This document shows positions 52,558 through 61,134 of a stretch of 64,000 bases of DNA, piece by piece. Numbering within the stretch: the first letter of the stretch is position 1; the number at the start of each line of letters is the position of its first letter. The stretch is from Sphingobacterium spiritivorum (GTDB lineage Bacteria > Bacteroidota > Bacteroidia > Sphingobacteriales > Sphingobacteriaceae), in assembly GCF_016725325.1 (NCBI RefSeq), contig NZ_CP068083.1, positions 1,550,001-1,614,000 on the forward strand. Reading direction: 5' to 3'. The notes under the pieces were generated by a model, which was given only the letters and a program-made list of their open reading frames with translations, did not search any database and had not been told where the DNA came from. The translations under genes were made by a program, and so were the position numbers.

Positions 52558-53940
52558 ATGAACTATTCTACAATTAAAAAAACAGCTATCGCTGCTTCAT
52601 TAGTAGCCGCTCTAGGTTACGCTGAAGTTGCTCAAGCGCAACAACCAACAGTATTTGGCGGAAGATCACAATACAGAACTTGGTCTATCGGTGTACAAGG
52701 TGGTATCACTGCTCCTAACGTACTTGTAGGTGGATCTAATGCATTCGGTCAAAAAGTAGGTCTTTTCCAAAATAAAGTTGGTGAGTACTACGGATTAACT
52801 GTTCGTAAACAATTCTCTCACCTGTTCGGTTTAGAATTAGAAGGTAACAGAGGTAAGATCAAAACTTACAACCACGATGTATCTGGTCCTGTTGCTGAAA
52901 CTGCAAACGGAGCAAGATCTGCACAAGTTGATGTAAACTGGGCTGCTAGCTTAAACGGTGTATTCCAATTGGGTACTATCGATTTCTTGAGAAGAGAAAA
53001 TGCAGTTAACTTCTACGCTAAAGTAGGTTTAGGAGTAATGGCTTCAAATCCTATCCAGTACGCTAATAACGATTTCACTGGTGCTGAAGTTTATAACAAC
53101 AAAGGTAAATGGGGTGAAGAAATCTTTGGTGACAGAGAAAAAGTTGGTGACAGAGATAACAAATTAGGCGCTTTCGTACCAGTTGGTGTTGGTGTTAAAT
53201 TCAAATTATCTGAAGTTGTTGCCTTGAACTTAGGTTACACAATGAACTTCACTGATGACAACTTGTTATACGGTCCAGGTAGAGTTGACTACAAAGGTAA
53301 ATTCTCTAACGTATACGGTGGTTTAGAATTTACTTTAGGTTCAAGAGACAAACAAAACTTGACTTTTGCTAACCCAGTTGCTACATTATACGATGAGTTG
53401 AAAGATCCTTCATTGAAAAACGAAGTTGAAGCGTTGAAACAACGTGTATCTACTTTAGAAGGAACTGTTGATCAGTTAGGTAAAGATTCTGACGGTGACG
53501 GTGTATCTGATAAATTTGACAAATGCCCTAACACTCCTGCTGGAACAGTAGTTGATGGTTCAGGATGTCCAATCAAATTCCCAGAGCCAGTTGTTAACAA
53601 CATCACTGCTTCTACAGGTCAGTACGGTAGCATTCAATTCGAATTCGATAGCTCTGTATTGAAAACTGAATCTTACTCTACTTTAGATAGATTAGCTAAA
53701 GAATTGCGTGATAACAATTCATCAGTAACTTTAGATGGTTATGCATCTGCAGAAGGTACTGAAGCTTACAACATGACTCTTTCTAAAGACCGTGCTAACG
53801 CAGTTAAACAATACTTAGTAAACGCTGGTGTTACTGCTGCTAAAGTTACAGCTAACGGTTACGGAGAAGCTAACCCGGTAGCATCTAATGCAACTGAAGA
53901 AGGTCGTATCCAAAACCGTCGTGTTGAGATCAAAAAATAA
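52558..53940 (+). CDS. OmpA-family outer-membrane protein with TSP3 calcium-binding repeat
   Basis: 460 residues. Signal peptide (TAIAASLVAALGYAEVAQAQ), a beta-barrel of about 260 residues, a coiled segment (VEALKQRVSTLEGTVDQLG), one thrombospondin type 3 motif (DSDGDGVSDKFDKCPNTPAG) and a C-terminal OmpA domain that binds peptidoglycan (IQFEFDSSVLKTESYSTLDR, and RIQNRRVEI at the end). Codon use is strongly biased to GGT, GTT, AAC and similar codons, unlike its neighbours, which suggests an abundant protein. A terminator follows. Confidence 0.93.
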   Translation: MNYSTIKKTAIAASLVAALGYAEVAQAQQPTVFGGRSQYRTWSIGVQGGITAPNVLVGGSNAFGQKVGLFQNKVGEYYGLTVRKQFSHLFGLELEGNRGKIKTYNHDVSGPVAETANGARSAQVDVNWAASLNGVFQLGTIDFLRRENAVNFYAKVGLGVMASNPIQYANNDFTGAEVYNNKGKWGEEIFGDREKVGDRDNKLGAFVPVGVGVKFKLSEVVALNLGYTMNFTDDNLLYGPGRVDYKGKFSNVYGGLEFTLGSRDKQNLTFANPVATLYDELKDPSLKNEVEALKQRVSTLEGTVDQLGKDSDGDGVSDKFDKCPNTPAGTVVDGSGCPIKFPEPVVNNITASTGQYGSIQFEFDSSVLKTESYSTLDRLAKELRDNNSSVTLDGYASAEGTEAYNMTLSKDRANAVKQYLVNAGVTAAKVTANGYGEANPVASNATEEGRIQNRRVEIKK

Positions 53941-53969
53941 TTATTCTTAATACGAATAATTTACCATAC

Positions 53970-53999
53970 AAAGCCTTCCCGAAATTCGGGAAGGCTTTT
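53970..53999 (+). terminator. Intrinsic terminator after the OmpA-type gene
   Basis: A stem of about 14 bp, AAAGCCTTCCCGAA with its complement, in which the loop is close to nil, followed by TTTTGTGTTTT. It begins 30 bp past the stop codon. Confidence 0.88.
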
Positions 54000-54029
54000 G
54001 TGTTTTAAACACATTTACTTTATTTATTG

Positions 54030-54037
54030 TACCTTTG
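54030..54037 (+). promoter_or_regulatory. Candidate -7 promoter element for the TPR-aroE-gldD operon
   Basis: TACCTTTG, exact match, giving a leader of about 110 nt. The leader holds a 17-codon frame (54056-54109) of doubtful relevance. An AGAAAGGAA stretch just before the ATG at 54153 is one of the few Shine-Dalgarno-like sites in the window. Confidence 0.45.
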
Positions 54038-54152
54038 TACTATTATTTCCATAAAATGTGGAAAACATATACATCATATATTCAACAAAAAGTCTTATTT
54101 TTCTTTTAAGATTAGTGAACGGGATTATGATTTCTAAATAGAAAGGAATACG

Positions 54153-55556
54153 ATGGAAGAAGAATTCGAATTTGGTTCTCCTGAAGAACAGAAGTTTTCG
54201 GTTGACCGCTATGAAGAAATGATCAGAAATGAAGATCAATATTTCTTTGACACGAAGGCTTTTGAGGGCATCATCGACTATTATATGGATAAGAATGATC
54301 CTATAAAAGCCCTACAGGTTGTCGACTATGCAATCAACCAGCACCCCTTTGAAACCAATTTCTTTTTGAAACAAGCACAGCTGTTCGCTGCAACAAACCA
54401 GTTTCACAATGCATTGGCTTCACTGGATAAAGCAGAACTTCTGGAACCTTCAGAAGGAGATATTTACCTCATAAAGGGTAGTATACTCGGATCGCTTAAT
54501 AACTTTGATGAGGCGCATCAAAACTTACAGAAAGCACTTGAACTTACCGATAGTAAGGATGAAGTATTTTATCAGATAAGCGGACTATATCAGGCACAGG
54601 GAGACTATGAGAAAGCAGTATATTACCTGCGGAAATCTTTGGAACTGAATATGGAAAATCAGGATGCACTGTATGAACTAGCTTTCTGTTATGATGTACT
54701 GGACAAACAGGAAGAAAGTGTTGCGTTTTATCTACAGTATATTGATAATGATCCATATTCTTATGCTGCATGGTACAATCTGGGTAATGCCTACCATAAG
54801 CTAAGTCAGTATAGAGAAGCTATAGACGCCTATGACTATGCCATTTTAATAAAAGAGAACTTCTCTTCGGCCTATTTCAATAAAGGGAATGCATTGGTCA
54901 ATCTGGATTGTTTTAAGGAAGCAATTGAGGTCTATAAACATACTTTCGAGTATGAACCGCCGAGTGCTGAAACATATTGTGCTATTGGAGAATGTTACGA
55001 GAAGCTGGAACAGATGGATGAAGCCCGCCAGTATTACAAAAAAGCAGTGAAGCTGGATAGCAATATGGGTGATGCATGGTTTGGAATCGGAGTAACATTA
55101 GATTTTGAAGAGCGCTATTTCGAATCGCTTCATTTTTACAAAAAAGCCTTGGATATAGATGGACAAAATCCGGATTACTGGTTCGCCATTGCGGATGCTC
55201 GCTACAAGTTAAAACAACTGGATGAAGCAGAAAAAGCATACGCAAAGGTCGTTGAACTTAATCCGACTGATGTGGAAGCGTGGCTTGATTTTTCATCTAT
55301 CTACTTTGAGCAAAGCAAATTTGTAGAAGCAATAGACACCATAGCTGATGCAATTAACAACAATCCGGAAGCAGCAGAGTTGTACTATCGAATGGTTGCC
55401 TATTTATTTGCAAACGGTCAATATAATGAAGCCTTAAACTTTCTGGAATTAGGACTCGCAACAGATCCCCAGAAGCACTATATTATTTTTGAATACCTGC
55501 CTCAATTGCAGGGAAACAAAATCATTGTTGATATCATAAAAAAATACGCTTTATAA
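54153..55556 (+). CDS. Tetratricopeptide-repeat protein
   Basis: 467 residues, no signal peptide, and TPR repeats almost throughout, from about residue 30: FNEAHQNLQKALELTDSKDE, YEKAVYYLRKSLELNMENQD, YREAIDAYDYAILIKENFSS, and more at 34-residue spacing. The N-terminus is acidic (MEEEFEFGSPEEQKF). A cytoplasmic scaffold is likely. This protein type is widely found beside aroE in Bacteroidota; here aroE starts 5 bp downstream. No specific role can be assigned. Confidence 0.9.
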   Translation: MEEEFEFGSPEEQKFSVDRYEEMIRNEDQYFFDTKAFEGIIDYYMDKNDPIKALQVVDYAINQHPFETNFFLKQAQLFAATNQFHNALASLDKAELLEPSEGDIYLIKGSILGSLNNFDEAHQNLQKALELTDSKDEVFYQISGLYQAQGDYEKAVYYLRKSLELNMENQDALYELAFCYDVLDKQEESVAFYLQYIDNDPYSYAAWYNLGNAYHKLSQYREAIDAYDYAILIKENFSSAYFNKGNALVNLDCFKEAIEVYKHTFEYEPPSAETYCAIGECYEKLEQMDEARQYYKKAVKLDSNMGDAWFGIGVTLDFEERYFESLHFYKKALDIDGQNPDYWFAIADARYKLKQLDEAEKAYAKVVELNPTDVEAWLDFSSIYFEQSKFVEAIDTIADAINNNPEAAELYYRMVAYLFANGQYNEALNFLELGLATDPQKHYIIFEYLPQLQGNKIIVDIIKKYAL

Positions 55557-55561
55557 CGAAC

Positions 55562-56308
55562 ATGAAAAAATTAGGGCTCATTGGATTTCCGTTAGGTCAC
55601 TCCTTTTCCAAAAAGTACTATTTAGAAAAATTTGAAAAAGAACATATCCGGGGCATTGATTACAACTTATATCCGTTAGAAGACATCCATCAGTTTCCTG
55701 ATCTCTATCAGGAAACTGATGGTCTTTATGGCGTAAATGTCACCATACCTTATAAACAAACGATTATTCCTTTTCTGGATGAATTATCTCCCGAAGCACA
55801 GCAAATGAATGCTGTAAATTGTATCCAGATCAAAAAAAAGGATAAAGGATATCATTTGAAAGGATTTAATACAGATGCATTCGGTTTCGAAGAATCACTG
55901 AAGCCACTTCTCAAACCACATCATAACAAAGCACTCATTTTGGGTAATGGAGGTGCTGCACAGGCAGTAGTCTTCTCTCTTCAAAAATTAGGCATTACTT
56001 ATACATTTGTTAGCCGCACAAAAACAGATACCAATCTTACCTATTCGGATCTGAATGACACCATTATAAAAGAAAATACCCTTATTATCAACTGTTCGCC
56101 GCTGGGAACCTATCCCAATGTAGATACTTGCCCGGATATCCCTTATGAAAGTATATCTGAAGAGCATCTGCTTTATGATCTCGTGTACAATCCTGAAGTT
56201 ACTTTGTTTCTTAAAAAGGGGCTTGAAAAAGGGGCCGCAATCAAAAATGGATATGACATGCTATTACTTCAGGCCGAAAGGAACTGGATTATATGGAACG
56301 AAACATAA
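55562..56308 (+). CDS. aroE: Shikimate dehydrogenase
   Basis: Reduces 3-dehydroshikimate with NADPH in the shikimate pathway. 248 residues. The substrate site shows GFPLGHSFSKKYY (Ser14 and Ser16), catalytic Lys65 in NVTIPYKQ, and Asp105 in NTDAFGF. The NADP-binding loop is LGNGGAAQAVVFSL near 127-140, followed by VSRTKTD. Codons 42-54 form a perfect inverted repeat at the DNA level (55687-55722). The stop overlaps the gldD ATG by one base (TAATG). Confidence 0.95.
   Translation: MKKLGLIGFPLGHSFSKKYYLEKFEKEHIRGIDYNLYPLEDIHQFPDLYQETDGLYGVNVTIPYKQTIIPFLDELSPEAQQMNAVNCIQIKKKDKGYHLKGFNTDAFGFEESLKPLLKPHHNKALILGNGGAAQAVVFSLQKLGITYTFVSRTKTDTNLTYSDLNDTIIKENTLIINCSPLGTYPNVDTCPDIPYESISEEHLLYDLVYNPEVTLFLKKGLEKGAAIKNGYDMLLLQAERNWIIWNET
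55687..55722. repeat. Perfect 16-bp inverted repeat inside aroE
   Basis: Left arm 55687-55702 (CCATCAGTTTCCTGAT), spacer CTCT, right arm 55707-55722 (ATCAGGAAACTGATGG), with no mismatch. It lies wholly within coding sequence. No T-tract follows, so it is not a terminator. Confidence 0.95.
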
Positions 56309-56892
56309 TGAGAACATTTCTTTTATTTTCAGTAGTTATCTTCTCTTTCTGTACTATTATTACAGCCTGCCAGGAAGACTATTCCCCTAAGCCAAGAGGT
56401 TATTTTAGAATTGAATTTCCGGAAAAAAAATACAAAATGACGCAGACAGGCTGTCCGTTCGATTTCGAAATTCCAGCTTATGCGGCATTAGAGAAGGATC
56501 ATGAAAAGGATGCCAGGCCATGCTGGCTGAATCTCGATTTTCCGCAATTTAATGCACGCCTTCATCTCAGCTATTTTGACATTAACAAAAATGTCTCCTT
56601 TCAGCAATTAAGTGAAGACGCCAGAACATTTGCATTCAATCACACGGTAAAAGCCACCGCGATTGAACAGAAAAGAATCAATAAAAAAGATCGCCGTATA
56701 TTTGGTGTACAATATCTGATCCGGGGAAATACAGCCTCAAATGACCAGTTTTTTGTATCCGATAGTACACAGCATTATCTAAGAGGAGCGCTGTATTTCA
56801 ATGAAAAACCACACCTCGATTCCATACAACCGGTTCTAGACTTTATTAATGCCGATATTGAACGCATCATCCAAACAATACATTGGAAATAA
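56308..56892 (+). CDS. gldD: Gliding-motility-type lipoprotein GldD
   Basis: The frame opens at 56293, but the ATG at 56308 overlaps the aroE stop as TAATG and starts the lipoprotein signal (MRTFLLFSVVIFSFCTIITAC, lipid Cys at residue 21), so 194 residues are preferred. After it comes YSPKPRGYFRIEFPEKKYK, the GldD signature of prolines and a short strand, and CPFDFEIPAYA. GldD is required for gliding and type IX secretion in Flavobacterium. It is alone here, without other gld genes. Confidence 0.85.
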   Translation: MRTFLLFSVVIFSFCTIITACQEDYSPKPRGYFRIEFPEKKYKMTQTGCPFDFEIPAYAALEKDHEKDARPCWLNLDFPQFNARLHLSYFDINKNVSFQQLSEDARTFAFNHTVKATAIEQKRINKKDRRIFGVQYLIRGNTASNDQFFVSDSTQHYLRGALYFNEKPHLDSIQPVLDFINADIERIIQTIHWK

Positions 56893-56910
56893 ATCGTATT
56901 TTTGAAGACT

Positions 56911-57552
56911 ATGGTTCATTTAAAGCAATTTGTCTGCAATCCTTATCAGGAAAACACATATGTACTTTACGATGATAAAGGCTACTGTGCTATCATTGAT
57001 CCGGGAATGTATGGAAAAGCAGAAGAAGATCTTTTCTTATCATTTATGGAAGAGCATAAACTAAATCCTGTTTTACTGCTGAACACCCATTGTCATATTG
57101 ATCACGTATTGGGTAATAAATTCATTCATGAGCAATATGGTCTTTTACCTCAGTTTCATGAAGGAGAACTTCCCTTATTGATAGAAGTACAGAATTATGC
57201 CCCTCAGATGGGAATACGCTATGATATCTCTCCTATCGGTGAATATTTTTTACCTGAAGAAGGAACTGTCAGCTTTGGAGACAATGTTTTGAAACTGATA
57301 TTCGTGCCTGGTCATTCTCCCGCGCACTTATGCTTCTATCATGAATCCCAAAAATTTGTGATAGGAGGAGATGCTCTATTTAGAGGCAGTATCGGAAGAA
57401 CAGATTTACCGGGAGGCAATCACAATCAATTGCTAAAAAGTATAAAGGAAAAACTTTATACCTTACCGGAAGATGTAATTGTATATCCGGGGCATGGTCC
57501 ATCAACCACTATCGGAGAGGAAAAAAGAACCAATCCTTTTGTACGCGCATAA
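56911..57552 (+). CDS. Metallo-beta-lactamase-fold hydrolase (glyoxalase II-like)
   Basis: 213 residues from the ATG at 56911 (a TTG at 56902 is in frame but less likely). Metal ligands: THCHIDHVLG (His-x-His-x-Asp-His), PGHSPAHLCF (His), GGDALFRGSIGR (Asp) and YPGHGP (His). This is the full binuclear set. The GRTDLPGGN segment places it with the glyoxalase II/YcbL-like group. Substrate not determinable; possibly a thioester such as S-lactoylglutathione analogues. Confidence 0.92.
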   Translation: MVHLKQFVCNPYQENTYVLYDDKGYCAIIDPGMYGKAEEDLFLSFMEEHKLNPVLLLNTHCHIDHVLGNKFIHEQYGLLPQFHEGELPLLIEVQNYAPQMGIRYDISPIGEYFLPEEGTVSFGDNVLKLIFVPGHSPAHLCFYHESQKFVIGGDALFRGSIGRTDLPGGNHNQLLKSIKEKLYTLPEDVIVYPGHGPSTTIGEEKRTNPFVRA

Positions 57553-57567
57553 AAGAAAGTCCATATT

Positions 57568-58803
57568 ATGAATCTGTCCTACTTTTTTGCCAAACGATAC
57601 TTATTCTCTAAAAAATCGGTTAATGCTATTAACATTATTTCGATGATTAGTGTAATTGGTGTGTTGGTCAGTAGTGCAGCACTCGTCATTGTATTATCTT
57701 TTTATAATGGAATGGAAAAGCTTATTCTCTCGATGTTCAGCACATTTTCTCCGGAACTTCGTATTGAACCGGTAGAAGGGAAGCTTTTTTCTACGAATAA
57801 TCAGCTTTTTGAGGAACTGCGTAAAAGTAAGGATATCAAAAGCTATAGTGAAGTTCTTGAAGAGAAAGCTCTTTTGCAATTCGGCAATCATCAATTTATT
57901 GGCAAACTAAAAGGTATTGAACCAAATAGCCTCTATCAACATGCTTCAGACAGCATGTTGTATGCAGGAGAATTCGAGATTTTCAAAGAGGATGTCAGCT
58001 ATGCCATTATTGGTGCGAATGTACAGGCAAATTTACAAATACCTATCGTTGGCCTGAGAAATACAATGCTGATCAACTCTCCCAAAAAAGGATCGACTAA
58101 CGCAGTCAATCCGGCAGATGATATTATACAAAGGGGGATTAGTCCGAGAGGAGTACTTAAATACCAGCAAGGGTTTGACGATCTCGTCATCACCCCTATT
58201 GACTTTGCCAGGGATGCACTCGGTGAGTATGACAAGGTTTCGGCGATAGAAATATATACCCGGCAACCGGAAAAGATTGAAGAAATCGAGCAACAGATTC
58301 AGAATAAATTAGGCAAAGAGTTTAAAGTCTTAAATCGCGAAGAACAAAATCCTACACTCTATAAAACTGTTAGTACAGAAAAATGGGCGGTATTCTTTAT
58401 TCTTACTTTTATAGGTATTATTGCGATATTCAATATTATCGGCTCTATGACAATGCTGGTCATTGACAAACGTCAGGATATGATTGTTTTAAAAAGTCTG
58501 GGTGCTGAAAATTCCTTAATACAACGTATTTTTTATAACGAAGGGATGCTGATTGCGCTTATTGGAAGTGTCAGCGGCATTATTATAGGATACGTATTTT
58601 GCTTTTTGCAGGATACTTTCGGATTCATTCGTACCGGTGAAGGCAATAATAGTATAATTGATGCTTATCCGGTAGATATACGATTGAGTGACTTCCTGTT
58701 AGTCTTCTTAACTGTATTATTAGCTTCCGTCCTTATTTCCTATCTGTCTTCTCTGTTAAGTGTAAAAGCAATAGGAGATCTGAAAGCGGAAAACAACGAG
58801 TAA
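57568..58803 (+). CDS. LolC/LolE-like ABC transporter permease
   Basis: 411 residues. One transmembrane helix near 17-45 (NAINIISMISVIGVLVSSAA), a large extracytoplasmic domain, and three more helices near 272-300, 330-355 and 375-400 (FtsX-type). The N-terminal SYFFAKRYLFSKKSVNAINI and the first-helix pattern match LolC/E, which extract lipoproteins from the inner membrane. No LolD ATPase gene is next to it in this window, so it must be encoded elsewhere. Last gene of the operon that starts at 54153. Confidence 0.9.
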   Translation: MNLSYFFAKRYLFSKKSVNAINIISMISVIGVLVSSAALVIVLSFYNGMEKLILSMFSTFSPELRIEPVEGKLFSTNNQLFEELRKSKDIKSYSEVLEEKALLQFGNHQFIGKLKGIEPNSLYQHASDSMLYAGEFEIFKEDVSYAIIGANVQANLQIPIVGLRNTMLINSPKKGSTNAVNPADDIIQRGISPRGVLKYQQGFDDLVITPIDFARDALGEYDKVSAIEIYTRQPEKIEEIEQQIQNKLGKEFKVLNREEQNPTLYKTVSTEKWAVFFILTFIGIIAIFNIIGSMTMLVIDKRQDMIVLKSLGAENSLIQRIFYNEGMLIALIGSVSGIIIGYVFCFLQDTFGFIRTGEGNNSIIDAYPVDIRLSDFLLVFLTVLLASVLISYLSSLLSVKAIGDLKAENNE

Positions 58804-58944
58804 TAACAGACTTAAATGGTAAATAGGAGCTTTTGTAAGGGTTCTGGTGTATGTGTGCTTTATAGAAAAACAAATACCACGAAAATATTAAAGTGAACAG
58901 AGTGGATTAATTCTATATGCTTTCTCTGTAAGTAAGATGCCTGA

Positions 58945-59595
58945 TTAATACTTTAACTTCTTCCGGCTATCGTCACCCTTGAAAATATCATTGATCAGAC
59001 TCCCCCATGCAAATGGATTAAGCAATGGGTTTGCATATTTTTGATTTATAGCTTTATTTGTCAATCCGATATGTCTTTGTGTAGAATTATAATTCTGGAT
59101 TTCTTCTGCACTTCTTGGCGTTATGCGGGCTAATGCTGCCAGCGCTTCAGGTGAAACGCTTCTGCGAGCGGTGGTTATGGCGTCATCTCCAACATTCAGC
59201 GCCATAAAGGCCATATTAAACTCTTCTATACTTGCCCAGGGAAATGGTGTAACCATAGGTAATTCTTTGACAAGACTCTTCATCTGAATTGCAGCAGTAT
59301 ATTTATCCTCAGAAGTATTGGGAACAACAAATTCTGTAGGATCATATCCTATTGAAGAAAATCGTACTGTATCCCCTATATGTGCAACGAAAGAAAAAAA
59401 ACCTTCATGGTTGGCAACAAAAACCTGATCCTGTCGATCACCATTCCGGATAGTCACAAAGGGTACTGGAAGTTCAGAACCTATTGCATGAATAATCCCG
59501 CTAAACTGGACAATTTTCTTTTCCTGAGCAAAGGAAAAAACTGAAGAACAGATAAGCAAGATTGTAAAAACAATATGTTTTGGGTTTATTACCAT
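58945..59595 (-). CDS. Exported carboxypeptidase-regulatory-like domain protein
   Basis: 216 residues from the ATG at 59595, chosen because the signal peptide begins there (MVINPKHIVFTILLICSSVF, cleavage near FAQ); an upstream start adds six residues. Residues about 28-105 form a CarboxypepD_reg-like beta-sandwich: SGIIHAIGSELPVPFVTIRN, GFFSFVAHIGDTVRFSSIGY. The C-terminal half is helical with no known motif. This type occurs widely in Bacteroidota; function unknown. It lies 71 bp after nfu. Confidence 0.82.
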   Translation of the reverse strand: MVINPKHIVFTILLICSSVFSFAQEKKIVQFSGIIHAIGSELPVPFVTIRNGDRQDQVFVANHEGFFSFVAHIGDTVRFSSIGYDPTEFVVPNTSEDKYTAAIQMKSLVKELPMVTPFPWASIEEFNMAFMALNVGDDAITTARRSVSPEALAALARITPRSAEEIQNYNSTQRHIGLTNKAINQKYANPLLNPFAWGSLINDIFKGDDSRKKLKY

Positions 59596-59600
59596 ACTCA

Positions 59601-59608
59601 CAAAACTA
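59601..59608 (-). promoter_or_regulatory. Candidate -7 promoter element of the 59595 gene
   Basis: TAGTTTTG on the minus strand, exact TANNTTTG match, ending five bases before the ATG at 59595, so the mRNA would have virtually no leader. No -33 box was found. Confidence 0.45.
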
Positions 59609-59666
59609 CACATTTACGCGCTACACGGCTGTTAAAATGTGTTAATAGTTAAAAGCCAGCAGTTTG

Positions 59667-59948
59667 CTATAAAACCTTTGGAGAAGGAGTAGTTGCATTC
59701 GGGTCATCTGCACTTGTAATATTCAGAGCTTCAACCGAAGTGATCTCAGGAACTGCCTTTTTGATCGCTTGCTCTAGCCCTGCCTTGAATGTCATAATAC
59801 TCATAGAACAAGATGCACAAGCTCCTGTCAACCTAAGTTTCACAACATTCTCAGGTGTGATTTCCTCTAAACTTACATTACCTCCATCTGTCTCTAAATA
59901 AGGTCTAATTGTATCTAAGGCCTGTTCAACTCTCTCGTGTAACGTCAT
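59667..59948 (-). CDS. NifU-like Fe-S scaffold (Nfu type)
   Basis: 93 residues, a single Nfu C-terminal domain: ERVEQALDTIRPYLETDGGN at the start, then LRLTGACASCSMSIMTFKAG with Cys44 and Cys47, the cluster-binding CxxC. A short C-terminal tail is Thr/Pro-rich. It carries Fe-S clusters to client proteins. Complete; transcribed away from bamD. Confidence 0.95.
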   Translation of the reverse strand: MTLHERVEQALDTIRPYLETDGGNVSLEEITPENVVKLRLTGACASCSMSIMTFKAGLEQAIKKAVPEITSVEALNITSADDPNATTPSPKVL

Positions 59949-60157
59949 TTTTAATTAGTTAAATCTTTATGATTTGTAAATATAGTGAATTATTCAGAAT
60001 TCTATCGTACCTTCCCAAGGTAACATTAATTTTTCAACAACAGCATGACAAAATATAGTTATTCTACGTCGCCAGTAACTCTCGTTAAAGTTTGTTAAAT
60101 TCAAAGATAGAATTGTTCAAAACTTATCTTTCCCTTATATTGCACATCAAAATTTAA

Positions 60158-60188
60158 TTGACTATTATATCAAATTCCCTTATCTTTG
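60158..60188 (+). promoter_or_regulatory. Candidate promoter for bamD-rpoZ-coaBC
   Basis: TTG (60158-60160), 20 bp, TATCTTTG (60181-60188, exact). Transcription start is predicted at about 60193, the A of the bamD ATG, so the mRNA may be leaderless. Confidence 0.6.
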
Positions 60189-60192
60189 TAAA

Positions 60193-61107
60193 ATGTTTTT
60201 AAATAGGCGTTTAGTGGCAGTTGTTGCCGGATTATTGCTCATTGTATTTATTAGTGGCTGTAAGAGCAAGTTTGAGAAGTTGCGGGCCAGCAATAATTTG
60301 GCTTTAAAGTACCAGGAGGCTGTCAAATTTTACGAAAAAAAGAAATATACGAAAGCCTTAGCCCTATTTGACGACTTAATGCAACGTTATAGAGGACAGG
60401 CCGAAGCGGAAGATTTATATTACTACACAGCATATACAAACTACCGACTAAAAGACTATACTTCTGCTCGTTATCATTTTAAACAGTTTGCACAGACTTT
60501 TCCAAACAGTGCAAAAGCTGAAGAATGTAGGTTTATGACAGCTTATTGTTTTTACCTGGATTCTCCAAGATCTTCACTGGATCAGGAAAATACACGTAAG
60601 GCTATTGATGAGCTGCAGTTGTTTGTAAACCTTTATCCGGAATCAGAGAAAGCAAAAGAAGCGTCAGATCTGATTCAGCAATTAAGGGACAAGTTGGAGA
60701 AAAAAGCATTTTCAAATGCAAAACTATATTACGATATGGGGCTTAATGATGATTACAAAGCTGCCGTTATCGCATTGGAGAATGTACTTAAAGACTATCC
60801 GGATACGAAGTATGCTGAAGAGATCAATTATCTGATTATCAAAGCACAATTCAGATATGCAGAAAAAAGCACGCCTCGCAGACAGGAAGAACGTTACAGC
60901 AAGGTGATTGATTATTATCAGGACTTTATAGATGATTATCCCGAAAGTAAGCACCGTAAAGAAGTGGATGACATCAGAAAAGATTCAGAAACGAATATGG
61001 CCGTAGCTATCAAAAGATGGAACGAGATCAAAAAATCTATTGAAGAACAAGAAAGAGAGTTGGGTGTTAACCAACAACGTGAAAGTACTGAAGAAGTAAA
61101 GAAATAA
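60193..61107 (+). CDS. bamD: Outer-membrane assembly lipoprotein BamD
   Basis: 304 residues. Lipoprotein signal with lipid Cys23 (LLLIVFISGCKSKFEKL) and TPR-like repeats: AVKFYEKKKYTKALALFDDL, YTNYRLKDYTSARYHFKQFA, and three more. The five-repeat layout is that of BamD/YfiO, the essential partner of BamA in beta-barrel insertion. The C-terminus is charged and helical. First gene of bamD-rpoZ-coaBC, an order common in Bacteroidota. The start cannot be further downstream without losing the basic N-region. Confidence 0.94.
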   Translation: MFLNRRLVAVVAGLLLIVFISGCKSKFEKLRASNNLALKYQEAVKFYEKKKYTKALALFDDLMQRYRGQAEAEDLYYYTAYTNYRLKDYTSARYHFKQFAQTFPNSAKAEECRFMTAYCFYLDSPRSSLDQENTRKAIDELQLFVNLYPESEKAKEASDLIQQLRDKLEKKAFSNAKLYYDMGLNDDYKAAVIALENVLKDYPDTKYAEEINYLIIKAQFRYAEKSTPRRQEERYSKVIDYYQDFIDDYPESKHRKEVDDIRKDSETNMAVAIKRWNEIKKSIEEQERELGVNQQRESTEEVKK

Positions 61108-61134
61108 ATAAGAAATAAGTAATACCCATTTGAT

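Noticed and set aside
54056..54109. A 17-codon frame in the leader of the TPR-aroE operon
   Set aside because: No ribosome binding site and AT-rich composition in which short frames are expected; no regulatory peptide pattern seen.
58804..58944. Search for a small gene or a remnant between the LolC/E-like gene and the exported protein
   Set aside because: The 141 bp hold only short frames; no hairpin, repeat or similarity to neighbouring genes was visible.
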